DNA from: an uncultured Eubacteriales bacterium
Lineage (GTDB): Bacteria > Bacillota > Clostridia > UBA1381 > UMGS1253
Length of the DNA: 64,000 nt
NCBI GenBank assembly: GCA_902492065.1
Contig: CABUKE010000007.1
Coordinates: 1 to 64,000 of the forward strand
Reading direction: 5' to 3'
Shown: positions 24,817-32,229 of the stretch, piece after piece
How the letters are laid out: every line of letters begins with the position of its first letter
Position numbering within the stretch: the first letter of the stretch is position 1
Position numbers and translations under genes: made by a program
The notes under the pieces: generated by a model
What the model saw: the letters and a program-made list of their open reading frames with translations, nothing else
The model's database searches: none
Told to the model about the DNA's origin: nothing

Positions 24817-24966
24817 ATGGGATGTTTTTTTAAATATATGATTTGGGCAGCCATTGCGCTTTGCGCCGGAATCATGCTTGCACTTCTGCTGCCGATACAC
24901 TTTATTGCGGGTGTAGAAGCAATCATCATTGTAGCACTCGGTATCTGTTTCTGTTTCAAAAAATAG
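24817..24966 (+). CDS. Small hydrophobic membrane protein (49 aa)
   Basis: MGCFFKYMIWAAIALCAG begins a 49-residue product with two predicted membrane segments (about 8-24 and 29-45) and a KK C-terminus. GGGAGGGG stands eight bases before ATG 24817. It is not a recognised family, but it directly precedes spoVM (20-base gap) behind a common sigma-E-like promoter, so it may be a mother-cell sporulation membrane micro-protein. Confidence 0.7.
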   Translation: MGCFFKYMIWAAIALCAGIMLALLLPIHFIAGVEAIIIVALGICFCFKK

Positions 24967-24986
24967 TGAGAAAGAGGGGTCATGCT

Positions 24987-25055
24987 ATGAAAATTGTTGT
25001 AATTAAAATGCCAAAATTCTTATGTGGGATTTGTAAGGCGATTTTTGGAATGTAA
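24987..25055 (+). CDS. spoVM: Stage V sporulation protein M, curvature-sensing coat anchor
   Basis: A 22-residue amphipathic micro-protein, MKIVVIKMPKFLCGICKAIF then GM. It matches the Bacillus SpoVM pattern (MKFYTIKLPKFLGGIVRAML, 26 residues) residue for residue in key places: the K-x-PKFL-GI-x-A core, including the helix-breaking proline at position 9. SpoVM inserts into the convex forespore membrane and recruits SpoIVA, whose gene is also in this window. AGAGGGG precedes the ATG and a strong terminator follows 16 bases after the stop. A cysteine replaces the first of the paired glycines (FLCGIC). Confidence 0.88.
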   Translation: MKIVVIKMPKFLCGICKAIFGM

Positions 25056-25070
25056 GCGTACATAAGCAGC

Positions 25071-25101
25071 AAAAATCCGTACCGAAAGGTACGGATTTTT
25101 T
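25071..25101. terminator. Terminator between spoVM and the convergent MFS gene
   Basis: A perfect 13-bp stem (AAAAATCCGTACC 25071-25083, GAAA loop, GGTACGGATTTTT 25088-25100), with A and T runs on both sides allowing bidirectional use. Confidence 0.9.
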
Positions 25102-26353
25102 ATTTATTGCATGATGAATCAGTTTGGGAATGTTTATTTTTCAAGAATAAAACGCATAACAACAGCAGAACAGGGAAGAGTGCAGCGGCAAGGATTCCAC
25201 ACTTGAGTCCCACCTGCTCCAGCGTCGCCGCCTGCAACAAGGCCGTTTTTACCGTATATACGCCCGACTCGACCGCACCGGCAACCGCCCCGGTTACCCA
25301 CGGGCCAAGCGAACAGCCCAGGTCGCCGAACATGGCGAGCAGGCCAAACATTGCCGTACCGCCGAGCGGAAAACTCTTTGCCGACATGCTGACGGCGCCG
25401 GGCCACATCAGACTGACCGAAAAACCGCATAATGCACAAGCGGCAAGCGACAAGACCGGATTATTTGTCAGCGATACCACGAGATAGCACGCGATGCACA
25501 GCGCGGCGCAGCCAGACAGCGCATATTTGAGCTGAATTTTCCCGCCCCACAGGCCGTAACCGAGCCGCCCGAGCCCCATTAACAGCGCAAACATACATGG
25601 GCCGAGGATATCGCCCACGACCTTTGGCACACCGAGGCCCCTCTGTGCAAAAAAGGACGACCACTGCGACATAGAAAGCTCTGACGCACCGGCGCACATC
25701 ATAATAATGAGAAACACCCAAAAGGCCCGTTTGGAAAAGAGCTTGCGTACAGGCATGGCATCGCCGCCGTCGGTCGGGTGGGCAATCGGCACGCGCAAAA
25801 ACAGAAGCATGTTACAAAACGGAATCACCGCCCAGAGCCAGGGGAGAACGTACCACAGATTTTGTCCAATTAGGTATAAGATTAGCGTCGTCACAAGCAC
25901 GACCGCCATCTGTCCCCAGCAGTAGAACGAGTGGGCAAGGCTCATAGAGAGCGCCTTTCCGTCGCCCGGGATCGCTTCGACCATGGGGCTGACCAAAACC
26001 TCAATCAGTCCGCCGCCGATTGCATAGAGTACAACCGCGCAGACAAGCCCCACATACGGCGAGGGGAAAACCATGGGAAAGAGCGACAGCCCGAGCAGGC
26101 CAAGCACGCAGAACAGGTGCGCGCCGACGACGCAGCGCCGGTAGCCAATTTTGTCTGCATACCGTACTGCCACGATGTCTGTGGCGAGCTGTACGCCAAA
26201 ATTAATCAGAACGAGCCGCCCAATCATCTCCAGCGAAATCTGGAACGTATCCTGAAAGATAACAAATAAAAGCGGCGCAAGGTTATTGATTGCCGCCTGC
26301 GTCACCATTCCGGTGTAGCAGGCGTGCAGCGTATTTTTGTACGTAAGTTTCAT
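25100..26353 (-). CDS. Major facilitator superfamily transporter
   Basis: 417 residues with about 12 hydrophobic segments; the loop between TM2 and TM3 reads VAVRYADKIGYRR, the MFS motif A variant (G-x3-D-x-x-GyRR). Early part resembles FucP-like/sugar-type MFS carriers of Clostridia; substrate unknown. Its ATG overlaps the argH stop by four bases (ATGA), so it is translationally coupled to argH; a role in arginine, citrulline or related amino-acid flux is possible but unproven. Confidence 0.85.
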   Translation of the reverse strand: MKLTYKNTLHACYTGMVTQAAINNLAPLLFVIFQDTFQISLEMIGRLVLINFGVQLATDIVAVRYADKIGYRRCVVGAHLFCVLGLLGLSLFPMVFPSPYVGLVCAVVLYAIGGGLIEVLVSPMVEAIPGDGKALSMSLAHSFYCWGQMAVVLVTTLILYLIGQNLWYVLPWLWAVIPFCNMLLFLRVPIAHPTDGGDAMPVRKLFSKRAFWVFLIIMMCAGASELSMSQWSSFFAQRGLGVPKVVGDILGPCMFALLMGLGRLGYGLWGGKIQLKYALSGCAALCIACYLVVSLTNNPVLSLAACALCGFSVSLMWPGAVSMSAKSFPLGGTAMFGLLAMFGDLGCSLGPWVTGAVAGAVESGVYTVKTALLQAATLEQVGLKCGILAAALFPVLLLLCVLFLKNKHSQTDSSCNK

Positions 26354-27750
26354 TTCTCTCCCCCGGATAGAGATTTTACCTGCTCAACATAGGCACGGCC
26401 GTTTGCAATCGCCTGTTTTACCGTTTCCACAGCCGGGCCTCCGACAATGCTGCGCCCGTTGACGCACGTTTCCATGCTGATTGCGTCGTAGACGTCCTCC
26501 TCAAAAATCGGTGAACATGCCTTAAATTCCTCCATCCGGAATTGGTCGAGCGACTTATTATGGTCGAGCGCATAGGCGACCATTTTACCAACCACCGCGT
26601 GTGCCTCGCGGAAGGGGAGTCCCTTCTTAACGAGATAGTCCGCAGCGTCAGTCGCATTCGTAAAGCCGCCCTTTGCACCCTGCAAAAGCGCGTCTTCCTT
26701 CACTTTCATGGTAGCAAGCATGTCGGTGAACACCGGCAGGCACAGCTTTACGGTGTCAATTGCGTCAAATACCGGCTCCTTGTCCTCCTGCATATCCTTA
26801 TTATAAGCAAGCGGAAGTCCCTTCATCACCGTCAAAAGCCCACATAAATCACCGTATACGCGGCCTGTTTTGCCGCGAATCAATTCCGCCACGTCGGGGT
26901 TTTTCTTCTGCGGCATGATAGATGAACCGGTTGAGTACGCGTCGTCCATTTCCACAAAAGAAAACTCGTGACTGCTCCAGAGAATCAGCTCCTCGCAAAA
27001 CCGGCTCAGGTGCATCATCAAAATAGAAAGCGCACTTAGTAGCTCGAGCGCAAAGTCGCGGTCGCTCACGCCGTCGAGCGAGTTTTGGCTCACACCGTCA
27101 AACCCAAGCTCGCGGGCGACTGCTTCCCGGTCGAGCGGGTACGTCGTCGCGGCAAGCGCGCCCGACCCGAGCGGGCAGACGTTGGTGCGCTTATACGTGT
27201 CGTCCAAACGGCCAATGTCGCGCCGCAGCATTTCAAAATATGCCATCATATGATGGGAAAACGTGACGGGCTGCGCCTTTTGCAGGTGCGTGTAGCCGGG
27301 CATGACCGTGCCGGTGTGCGCCTGCGCAAGCGTCAGAAGCGTTTCCATTAGAGAAACAACAAGCGCCTTGATTTCAACAATTTCGTCCTTGACATACATA
27401 CGCAAATCGAGCGCCACCTGGTCGTTGCGGCTCCGGCCCGTGTGCAGGCGCTTGCCCGCCGCGCCGATACGCTCGGTCAGGATGGTTTCGATGTTCATGT
27501 GGATGTCCTCCGCGTCCACGGAAAACTCCACCTTGCCCGCTTCGATATCCGTCAGGATTTCGCCAAGCGTTTTTACAATCAAATCCGCGTCCTCCTGCGG
27601 GATGATCCCCTGTTTACCCAGCATGGCCGCGTGCGCCATGCTACCGCGGATGTCCTGCCGGTACAGGCGCATATCAAACCGGATGGAGGAGTTGAAGTCG
27701 TCTACCTTTGTGTCGGTGGCTTTCGAGAAGCGTCCGCCCCATAATTTCAT
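26350..27750 (-). CDS. argH: Argininosuccinate lyase
   Basis: Last step of arginine synthesis: argininosuccinate to arginine and fumarate. The 466-residue protein has the fumarase/aspartase-superfamily signature GSSIMPQKKNPD (about residues 279-290, catalytic Ser), the conserved HTGRSRNDQ and GYTHLQKAQP blocks. Start ATG 27750 follows AAAGGTTGGATGAACA. It is separated from the upstream lipoprotein gene by a strong terminator with no clear promoter in the 62-base gap, implying read-through or a weak promoter. Confidence 0.97.
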   Translation of the reverse strand: MKLWGGRFSKATDTKVDDFNSSIRFDMRLYRQDIRGSMAHAAMLGKQGIIPQEDADLIVKTLGEILTDIEAGKVEFSVDAEDIHMNIETILTERIGAAGKRLHTGRSRNDQVALDLRMYVKDEIVEIKALVVSLMETLLTLAQAHTGTVMPGYTHLQKAQPVTFSHHMMAYFEMLRRDIGRLDDTYKRTNVCPLGSGALAATTYPLDREAVARELGFDGVSQNSLDGVSDRDFALELLSALSILMMHLSRFCEELILWSSHEFSFVEMDDAYSTGSSIMPQKKNPDVAELIRGKTGRVYGDLCGLLTVMKGLPLAYNKDMQEDKEPVFDAIDTVKLCLPVFTDMLATMKVKEDALLQGAKGGFTNATDAADYLVKKGLPFREAHAVVGKMVAYALDHNKSLDQFRMEEFKACSPIFEEDVYDAISMETCVNGRSIVGGPAVETVKQAIANGRAYVEQVKSLSGGEK

Positions 27751-27783
27751 TGTTCATCCAACCTTTCCCTTTGGCTGTTATAC

Positions 27784-27813
27784 AAAATGGGCGGGCCTAT
27801 GCCCGCCCATTTT
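27784..27813. terminator. Terminator between the lipoprotein gene and argH
   Basis: AAAATGGGCGGGC (27784-27796), loop CTAT, GCCCGCCCATTTT (27801-27813): 13-bp perfect stem with T tract in the minus-strand direction. It overlaps the lipoprotein stop and should reduce transcription into argH. Confidence 0.88.
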
Positions 27814-28379
27814 TACAGAAAATTTTTGATATGATTTAATATACTTGCCGGATAACCGCCCCCATAGAAGTCATAACGCCAACCGGATGCGCCGGTTCTG
27901 TCCAGCCATGCTTCTATCGTGTCGTCAGGGCCTTCCAGCCGCATGACCGGCTCCTGCTCGGTATAAATCAAGTCGGAAACCGGATGCGTAACTAGGGAAC
28001 ACCCTGCAAAATATTTTACGTTTTCTTTACTGGTTTTGTAAGGGGCCAGGTATTGCTGATAATTCTCGTAGTCGAGATAATACAGGCCGCACAGAGCATA
28101 CAACTTCCCCGCCATAGTGCCTTCCGCCTCTAGCTTCTGAAAATATTCCTTTGCGTGCGGGCTGTTGTACAATTCGGAAAATGCGGTCAGCTCGTCAGGC
28201 GTTTCCCCGCTAAAGCCTATGCCACCGTTAGCAAAGTATTCCGCCTGCTTTAGCAGTTCATAGGATTCCTGATATTCCGCGCTGACTTCAATATCCGGCA
28301 CATGACCGGACTGACAAGCCGCTAACCCTAACGCTAAAACACAAACTGCAAGAGAGAACCCAAATAGCCGTATTCGCAT
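27813..28379 (-). CDS. Hypothetical lipoprotein
   Basis: 188 residues starting MRIRLFGFS, with a lipoprotein signal peptide and lipobox LAAC (Cys near residue 22). The mature part is rich in Tyr and Glu and has helical repeat-like character (YELLKQAEYF, YALCGLYYLDYENY); no domain recognised. ATG 28379 has GGGGAG seven bases upstream; the in-frame ATG 28388 is too close to it. It lies 30 bases after argG in the same direction. Link to arginine metabolism not evident. Confidence 0.78.
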   Translation of the reverse strand: MRIRLFGFSLAVCVLALGLAACQSGHVPDIEVSAEYQESYELLKQAEYFANGGIGFSGETPDELTAFSELYNSPHAKEYFQKLEAEGTMAGKLYALCGLYYLDYENYQQYLAPYKTSKENVKYFAGCSLVTHPVSDLIYTEQEPVMRLEGPDDTIEAWLDRTGASGWRYDFYGGGYPASILNHIKNFL

Positions 28380-28409
28380 GATGCCCATCTCCCCTGATAT
28401 ATTTAAAAC

Positions 28410-29624
28410 TTATTTTATCCCGTTACGCCGCAGCATGTTTGCCCGTACCTTGAGCGGCAGGCCAAACAGGTTGATAAACCCGGCCGAATCCTTCTGGTCG
28501 TACACTTCGTCCGCATCAAAGGTCGCAATGTCCTCGTCGTAGAGCGAGTACGGCGACGTTGTGCCCGCCGGCGTGCAGCTGCCTTTATACAGTTTCATCC
28601 GTACCGTGCCGGTCACGGTTTCCTGCGTGCTGTCAACAAATGCGGACAGCGCCTCGCGCAGCGGCGTATACCACAGTCCGTCGTATACGAGGTCGGCGAA
28701 CTTGTTCGCCACGTCCGCCTTATAGTGGAGCGTCTGCTTGTCAAGGCAGAGGTACTCCAGCTCGCGGTGCGCCGCGTAGAGCACCGTGCCGCCCGGCGTT
28801 TCATACACGCCGCGGCTCTTCATACCGACAAGACGGTTTTCTACAATATCGTCAATGCCGACGCCGTTTGCGCCCGCAAGCTCGTTCATCTTCTTCACCA
28901 GCTCGACCGGGCCGTATGCTACGCCGTCGATTTTGGTCGGGATACCCTTTTCAAAGTCAATGGTCACATACGTCGGCGTATCCGGCGCCTTTTCCGGGGA
29001 AACCATCAGTTTCAGGATTTTGTCCAGGTTCGGCTCGTTTGCCGGATCTTCCAAATCCATCCCCTCATGGCTCAGATGCCAGATGTTGCGGTCCATCGAA
29101 TAGTTGTCCTCTTTTGTAACCGGAACCTCAATTCCGCGGGCCTGCGCGTAGTCGATTTCTTCCTCACGCGACTTGATGTCCCAGATACGCCATGGCGCAA
29201 TAATCTTGAGGTGCGGCGCAAGCGCCTTGATTGTCAGCTCGAAGCGCACCTGGTCGTTGCCCTTACCAGTGCAGCCGTGGCAGATTGCTGTTGCACCCTC
29301 TTTTTCCGCAATCTCAACGAGCCGCTTTGCAATGCAGGGGCGCGCGTGCGACGTGCCGAGCAGATACTTGCCCTCATACACCGCCCCGGCCTTCAGCGTC
29401 GGCCAGATGAAGTCGCGCACATATTCCTCCTGCAAATTCTCGATATAGAGCTTGCTCGCGCCCGTTTTAAGCGCCTTTTCCTCAAGACCTTCCGTTTCTT
29501 TGCCCTGTCCTACGTCGCCGCACACGGCGATTACCTCGTAATCGTAGTTTTCCTTCAGCCACGGAATAATGATTGAGGTGTCCAACCCGCCGGAGTAAGC
29601 CAGAACAACTTTTTCTTTTGCCAT
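28410..29624 (-). CDS. argG: Argininosuccinate synthase
   Basis: Condenses citrulline and aspartate with ATP. The N-type ATP pyrophosphatase loop AYSGGLDTS lies at residues 8-16 and citrulline/aspartate-site motifs (CHGCTGKGNDQVRFE, SMDRNIWHLSHEG) are intact in the 404-residue product. The start is MAKEKVVLAY at 29624, eight bases after GGGAGG; a longer in-frame opening lacks signals. Promoter and palindromic site lie upstream. argH follows downstream after one unrelated gene. Confidence 0.96.
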   Translation of the reverse strand: MAKEKVVLAYSGGLDTSIIIPWLKENYDYEVIAVCGDVGQGKETEGLEEKALKTGASKLYIENLQEEYVRDFIWPTLKAGAVYEGKYLLGTSHARPCIAKRLVEIAEKEGATAICHGCTGKGNDQVRFELTIKALAPHLKIIAPWRIWDIKSREEEIDYAQARGIEVPVTKEDNYSMDRNIWHLSHEGMDLEDPANEPNLDKILKLMVSPEKAPDTPTYVTIDFEKGIPTKIDGVAYGPVELVKKMNELAGANGVGIDDIVENRLVGMKSRGVYETPGGTVLYAAHRELEYLCLDKQTLHYKADVANKFADLVYDGLWYTPLREALSAFVDSTQETVTGTVRMKLYKGSCTPAGTTSPYSLYDEDIATFDADEVYDQKDSAGFINLFGLPLKVRANMLRRNGIK

Positions 29625-29681
29625 TTGCATTTCCTCCCTGATATGGTATACTATTTGTATGCCGTAGTTCATAAATTGTAA

Positions 29682-29705
29682 AATCATACATTTTCAAGTA
29701 TGATT
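29682..29705. promoter_or_regulatory. Perfect inverted repeat at the argG promoter (operator candidate)
   Basis: AATCATAC (29682-29689), 8-base spacer, GTATGATT (29698-29705). It overlaps the argG -10 box and start site, a typical repressor position. It does not clearly match the ArgR/AhrC ARG box (TGAAT...ATTCA), so the regulator is unknown. Confidence 0.6.
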
Positions 29706-29731
29706 ATACTACAATCATGGCGGCAACACAA
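29703..29731 (-). promoter_or_regulatory. argG promoter
   Basis: Minus strand TTGTGT (29731-29726), 17 bases, TATAAT (29708-29703). Good -10, weak -35; leader of about 70 bases. Confidence 0.6.
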
Positions 29732-29875
29732 GAGAAAAGCGACAAAAACGGGAGTTTTTTTCGCCTGTTTGTCCACTTCCGGCGCATAAAGCGGGCGGCT
29801 TGCACGACACGGGGCGGGCAGGAGGCGGTATATGTGGGCAATTCCACAGCAAAGAGAAAAGGAGCAGACATACAC

Positions 29876-30367
29876 ATGGTGATTTTAGGGATTGACCCCG
29901 GTATTGCGATCGTCGGCTGGGGCGTGGTCGATTTTACAGGCAACAAATTCAAGACGATTGCGTACGGCGCGGTGACGACGCCGGCGCATACGCCGCTGAC
30001 GCGGCGGCTGGAAAGTATCTACCGCGACTTGGATGAAATTATTGTCAAGTACAAGCCAGAGGCGGTCGCGGTCGAGGAGCTGTTTTTTAACACAAACGTC
30101 AAAACGGCCATCACTGTTGCCCACGCGCGCGGTGTGGCCCTGCTGTGCGCGGCGCAGCGCGGTGTGCCCGACTTTGAGTATACGCCCCTGCAGGTGAAGC
30201 AGGCCATCACCGGCTACGGCCGCGCGGATAAGGCGCAGATGCAGAACATGGTAAAAATTATGCTGAATCTGCCGGCGGTGCCAAAGCCGGACGATACGGC
30301 GGACGCGCTCGCCATCGCCATCTGCCACGCGCACTCGGCAAACCTGGGGCGGCTGGGGTATATTTGA
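29876..30367 (+). CDS. ruvC: Holliday-junction resolvase RuvC
   Basis: Dimeric RNase H-fold endonuclease that resolves Holliday junctions with RuvAB. The 163-residue product has the catalytic acidic residues in ILGIDPG (Asp7), VAVEELFF (Glu) and the C-terminal PDDTADALAIAICH (Asp pair). The frame is open a further 53 codons upstream to 29717, but that extension is basic and unlike RuvC; GGAG lies about 11 bases before ATG 29876, a slightly long spacing. It is followed by ruvA and ruvB after their own promoter. Confidence 0.95.
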   Translation: MVILGIDPGIAIVGWGVVDFTGNKFKTIAYGAVTTPAHTPLTRRLESIYRDLDEIIVKYKPEAVAVEELFFNTNVKTAITVAHARGVALLCAAQRGVPDFEYTPLQVKQAITGYGRADKAQMQNMVKIMLNLPAVPKPDDTADALAIAICHAHSANLGRLGYI

Positions 30368-30437
30368 CGCTCTGGCAGAGACGGGCGATTTTGTCAGTCC
30401 TGCATAGCTTTGTATAGAATTGTTACCAAAAAGAAAT

Positions 30438-30466
30438 TTGACTGCCATTGCGGAAGGGTGTATAAT
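30438..30466 (+). promoter_or_regulatory. Sigma-A promoter of ruvAB
   Basis: TTGACT (30438-30443), 17 bases, TATAAT (30461-30466), 61 bases before ruvA. So ruvAB can be expressed apart from ruvC. No LexA box is evident. Confidence 0.85.
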
Positions 30467-30527
30467 AATAGCGTAAAGTGTTGAATTATACGCCTTTTTT
30501 GCGCGCTTGCACAAGAGGAGGACGGAA

Positions 30528-31124
30528 ATGTTTTACTATATATCGGGCACGCTTGCCCATAAGGAGGACGGCTTTGCCGTGATTGACGCGGGCGGCGTGG
30601 GGTACAAGCTTCTAACGTCGCTGGGCAGCCTGGACCGGCTGGACGCAGTGGGCAGCGACGCGAAAATGTATACGCACCTGTATGTTCGCGAGGGAATTTT
30701 CGATTTATACGGGTTTGCCAGCGAGGAGGAGCTGAACATGTTTTTGCTCCTGACGGGGGTATCCGGCGTGGGGCCGAAGGCCGCGCTCGCCGTACTGGGC
30801 GTTTTGTCGCCTGCTGCACTCTCGCTTGCGGTCGTGTCGGGCGATACGAAGTCGATTACACGCGCCAACGGCGTAGGGCCGAAGGTGGCCCAGCGCATTG
30901 TGATGGAGCTGAAGGACAAGATTAAAAATGAGGATATAATTCCGGCGGATTTAGCAGGAGAAAGCACCGGCGGCGGGGTCTTTCTGGCGTCGAACGAGGC
31001 GGTGGAGGCGCTGTGTGTGCTGGGATACAGTGCGTTTGAGGCGAAGCAGGCCCTCGCTGGAATTGATATGTCGCAGGATTTGGAGCTGATTATCCGCGAC
31101 GCGCTGAAAAAACTGATGAAGTAG
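30528..31124 (+). CDS. ruvA: Holliday-junction DNA helicase subunit RuvA
   Basis: RuvA tetramers hold the junction and load RuvB. 198 residues: N-terminal OB fold (about 1-62, MFYYISGTLAHKEDG, with YTHLYVREG), tandem helix-hairpin-helix domain (about 70-140, TGVSGVGPKAAL and ANGVGPKVAQRIVMELK), flexible linker, and C-terminal RuvB-binding domain (about 150-198). ATG 30528 follows GAGGAGG. ruvB starts 11 bases after the stop. Confidence 0.96.
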   Translation: MFYYISGTLAHKEDGFAVIDAGGVGYKLLTSLGSLDRLDAVGSDAKMYTHLYVREGIFDLYGFASEEELNMFLLLTGVSGVGPKAALAVLGVLSPAALSLAVVSGDTKSITRANGVGPKVAQRIVMELKDKIKNEDIIPADLAGESTGGGVFLASNEAVEALCVLGYSAFEAKQALAGIDMSQDLELIIRDALKKLMK

Positions 31125-31135
31125 AGGTTGGATAG

Positions 31136-32203
31136 ATGAACTTTGACGATAACTTGGACAACCGGCTCGTCACGAGCGAGTTTACGACGGACGACGAGGT
31201 GGAAACGAGTCTGCGCCCGCGTACGCTGGGCGAGTATGTCGGGCAGGAGAAGGCGAAGCAGACCCTTTCGATTTACATAGAGGCGGCGCGCGGACGCAAA
31301 GAGGCGCTCGACCACGTGCTGCTCTATGGCCCGCCGGGGCTGGGCAAGACGACGCTTGCCGCCATCATTGCAAATGAGATGGGCGTCAGCATCCGCATTA
31401 CGAGCGGCCCGGCGATTGAGAAGGCGGGCGACCTGGCGGCGATTCTGACGAATTTATCGGAGCACGACATTTTGTTCATTGACGAGATACACCGCCTGAG
31501 CCGGAGCGTGGAGGAGGTGCTCTACCCGGCGATGGAGGATTACGCGCTCGATATCATCATCGGCAAGGGGCCGAGCGCGCGGTCGCTTCGGATTGATTTG
31601 CCGAAATTTACGCTCATCGGTGCGACGACACGGGCAGGGCTTCTGACCGCGCCGCTGCGCGACCGCTTTGGCGTCATCAGCCGGCTGGAGATGTATACGC
31701 CGCAGGAGCTGGTCAAGATTGTGACGCGCAGCGCGTCCATCCTCGGCATTGCCATCACGCCGGACGGCGCGATGCAGATTGCGTCGCGTTCCCGCGGGAC
31801 ACCGCGTATTGCGAACCGGTTTTTGAAGCGTGTGCGCGACTTTGCGCAGGTGCGCGCGGACGGCACCATCACCAAAGAGGTCGCCGACGCTGCGCTCAAT
31901 ATGCTGGAGGTGGACGAGCTTGGGCTTGACATGGTAGACCGGCGGATGCTGATGGCGATTGTGAAGAATTTTGGCGGCGGGCCGGTCGGGCTTGACACGC
32001 TGGCGGCCTCGATTGGTGAAGAAGCGAACACCATTGAGGACGTATACGAGCCGTATCTGCTGCAGCTCGGGTTTTTGAACCGCACGCCGCGTGGGCGCGT
32101 GCTTACGCCGCTGGCGTACGAGCATTTAAAGATTCCGTATAATCCGGGCCGGGACAGCGGTACGGCGGACGGACAGCTCAGCATGGACGATACACAGCAG
32201 TAA
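31136..32203 (+). CDS. ruvB: Holliday-junction DNA helicase RuvB
   Basis: Hexameric AAA+ motor for branch migration. 355 residues with Walker A GPPGLGKTT (about 63-71), Walker B LFIDEIHR, sensor 1 IGATTRAG, arginine finger LRDRFG and C-terminal winged helix (about 275-340, NRTPRGRVLT). Same operon as ruvA. The protein ends with an acidic, nonconserved tail. Confidence 0.97.
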   Translation: MNFDDNLDNRLVTSEFTTDDEVETSLRPRTLGEYVGQEKAKQTLSIYIEAARGRKEALDHVLLYGPPGLGKTTLAAIIANEMGVSIRITSGPAIEKAGDLAAILTNLSEHDILFIDEIHRLSRSVEEVLYPAMEDYALDIIIGKGPSARSLRIDLPKFTLIGATTRAGLLTAPLRDRFGVISRLEMYTPQELVKIVTRSASILGIAITPDGAMQIASRSRGTPRIANRFLKRVRDFAQVRADGTITKEVADAALNMLEVDELGLDMVDRRMLMAIVKNFGGGPVGLDTLAASIGEEANTIEDVYEPYLLQLGFLNRTPRGRVLTPLAYEHLKIPYNPGRDSGTADGQLSMDDTQQ

Positions 32204-32229
32204 GGAATTGGACTTATTTGGGAGGGCAT

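Noticed and set aside
29682..29705. Calling the argG palindrome an ArgR ARG box
   Set aside because: The half-site AATCATAC does not match the TGAAT/ATTCA-type ARG box well enough.
29717..29875. 53-residue N-terminal extension of RuvC
   Set aside because: Basic, unlike any RuvC N-terminus, and overlaps the argG promoter region; IDPG motif should lie at the N-terminus.
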